Source: Spirochaeta sp. | GTDB lineage: Bacteria; Spirochaetota; Spirochaetia; DSM-2461 | Length of the DNA stretch: 6,234 bases | Direction: 5' to 3' | NCBI GenBank assembly: GCA_030635565.1 | Contig: DAOVYP010000143.1 | Coordinates: forward strand, 1-6,234 | Part shown: positions 5,393 to 6,234 of the stretch, piece by piece | How the letters are laid out: the number at the start of each line of letters is the position of its first letter | Numbering within the stretch: position 1 is the stretch's first letter | Notes under the pieces: model-generated | The model's input: only the letters and a program-made list of their open reading frames with translations | Databases searched by the model: none | What the model was told of the DNA's origin: nothing | Translations under genes and position numbers: made by a program

Positions 5393-6234
5393 TTTGTCCT
5401 GCAGCCACAGCCCGGGCCGCGATGCGGCCAGGGTGAGGGGGGCGAAGAACGCCCAGAATGCAAATGCATCCTGCATGTAGATTCCCGAAAGTCTGAGAAC
5501 TACGGCCAGCAGCAGACCGGCAAGGTTCACTGTCCAGATCCATGACAGCCATACTTCGCTTTTTCTACGATCCAGCCTGCCTCTGCCTATAGCTGCCGCC
5601 AGGGGAATCAGCCCGATCAGAACGGTGGGAAACGACGGCCAGATGTTGATGTTGCGGTATGAAGCGGCATGATCCGTGAATGCCATCAGAAATCCGAGAA
5701 TCAGACCCGGCAGTCCAATGGACAGAATGATAAAAGCCCTGTACACAGTTCCTGCAATACGGGCGGGCTTTCGTTTTACCGTACCGGAAAGCCGCCAGCC
5801 GATGCCGGCAGTCAGTCCCATGATGAGCATTATGGGCCATAGCATCCTCGGTTTTTCGGGAACAGGCCGGCGGGTTGAAGACTTGAGAACTGTTCCATCA
5901 CCGGCGAGCTTCCGGGTTTCACCGTCCCGTCCCGTGTATTCCATCTCCAGAGCGTAATCCGCCACCGCCTGGGGAAGAAACATCTTGTCCCAGGCGCTGA
6001 TGGGCTTATCAAGATCGGAACCCAGAAGATAATGAAGGAGAATTTCAGAGAACAACGATGGGTCGGCTCCCGTTCTGGAATAATGCCGGAAATCCAAGTC
6101 CGGACGGGATTCGGTGAAGCGTTTCAGTTCTCCATCGGTTACGTCGTTGAGGATATCCCTGATTATGGTGGAGCAGTTATTCAGGTAATAGTCGTATAGA
6201 TATTCCCGGTTTTCCGGGCGTACCCACCATTGCA
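5369..6234 (-). CDS. DUF4105 / Lnb-like domain membrane protein, C-terminal part (5' truncated by window edge)
   Basis: The frame is open from base 6232 on the minus strand to TGA at 5371-5369, giving the last 287 residues; the start lies outside the window. Visible residues 11-30 contain YLNNCST (C20, codon 6175-6173), the conserved cysteine motif of DUF4105 (the Lnb N-terminal periplasmic domain family). This is followed by FRHYSR, LLGSDLDKPIS and KMFLPQAV, all typical of the family. Five hydrophobic segments follow (about 131-148, 164-185, 199-216, 227-249, 254-271). Between the second and third is TDHAASYRNINIWPSFP, which resembles the HxxxxxNxN element of these proteins. I infer an extracytoplasmic thiol-enzyme domain on an inner-membrane anchor. 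The Enterococcus Lnb family member acts in lipoprotein N-terminal acyl transfer, but that activity cannot be assumed here. The gene converges on the M16C gene and overlaps its last 24 bp. Confidence 0.8.
   Translation of the reverse strand, partial: QWWVRPENREYLYDYYLNNCSTIIRDILNDVTDGELKRFTESRPDLDFRHYSRTGADPSLFSEILLHYLLGSDLDKPISAWDKMFLPQAVADYALEMEYTGRDGETRKLAGDGTVLKSSTRRPVPEKPRMLWPIMLIMGLTAGIGWRLSGTVKRKPARIAGTVYRAFIILSIGLPGLILGFLMAFTDHAASYRNINIWPSFPTVLIGLIPLAAAIGRGRLDRRKSEVWLSWIWTVNLAGLLLAVVLRLSGIYMQDAFAFWAFFAPLTLAASRPGLWLQDKLGRQYDP
5411..5433. repeat. GC-rich inverted repeat just past the M16C stop codon
   Basis: GGCCGC (5415-5420) and GCGGCC (5424-5429) are exact reverse complements around GAT. 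Flanking CCC (5411-5413) and GGG (5431-5433) extend the stem to 9 bp across one G/A mismatch. It starts 18 nt after the M16C stop and lies inside the coding end of the opposing gene. No T-tract follows on either strand, so it is not a standard intrinsic terminator. It might protect the 3' end of the protease mRNA or simply reflect GC-rich codons. Confidence 0.35.

Overview
This 6.2 kb window is dense, ordinary-looking chromosomal sequence of moderate GC (mid-50s % by eye) from a bacterium with a two-membrane type of cell plan. The spirochaete-like form of ribosomal protein bS21, the PreP-type M16C protease and the RecJ / M23 peptidase / bS21 order make a free-living spirochaete (Spirochaeta-like) my best guess. 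That taxonomy is inference and was not tested by a search. No mobile element, CRISPR array, tRNA or rRNA was seen.

Layout: (1) 2-601 +, the 3' part of recJ (DHHA1 and OB-type domains of the single-strand DNA exonuclease). (2) 589-1572 +, a secreted LytM/M23 peptidoglycan endopeptidase that overlaps the end of recJ and has its own strong Shine-Dalgarno. (3) 1573-1748, a 176-bp leader with two small hairpins and an imperfect direct repeat. (4) 1749-1958 +, rpsU (bS21, 69 aa), whose only plausible start is the near-cognate codon ATC behind an exceptionally strong Shine-Dalgarno. It is followed by an intrinsic terminator (1995-2022). (5) 2043-2468 +, a membrane-anchored rhodanese-fold protein whose catalytic cysteine is replaced by glycine. 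It is translationally coupled (ATGA overlap) to (6) 2465-5392 +, a full-length 975-aa M16C (presequence-protease/falcilysin type) zinc metallopeptidase. (7) 5369-6234 -, the C-terminal 287 residues of a DUF4105/Lnb-like membrane protein. It runs convergently and overlaps the protease gene by 24 bp.

The genes fall into at least three transcription units: recJ-M23 (perhaps reading on into rpsU), rhodanese-M16C, and the opposing DUF4105 gene. The functions are DNA repair, wall remodelling, translation initiation, peptide clearance and, by family assignment, possible lipoprotein modification. I see no single new system that joins them. The observation most worth checking is the ATC initiation codon of rpsU together with its structured leader, which suggests start-codon-based control of bS21 synthesis. 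The second is the cysteine-less rhodanese coupled to the M16C protease.
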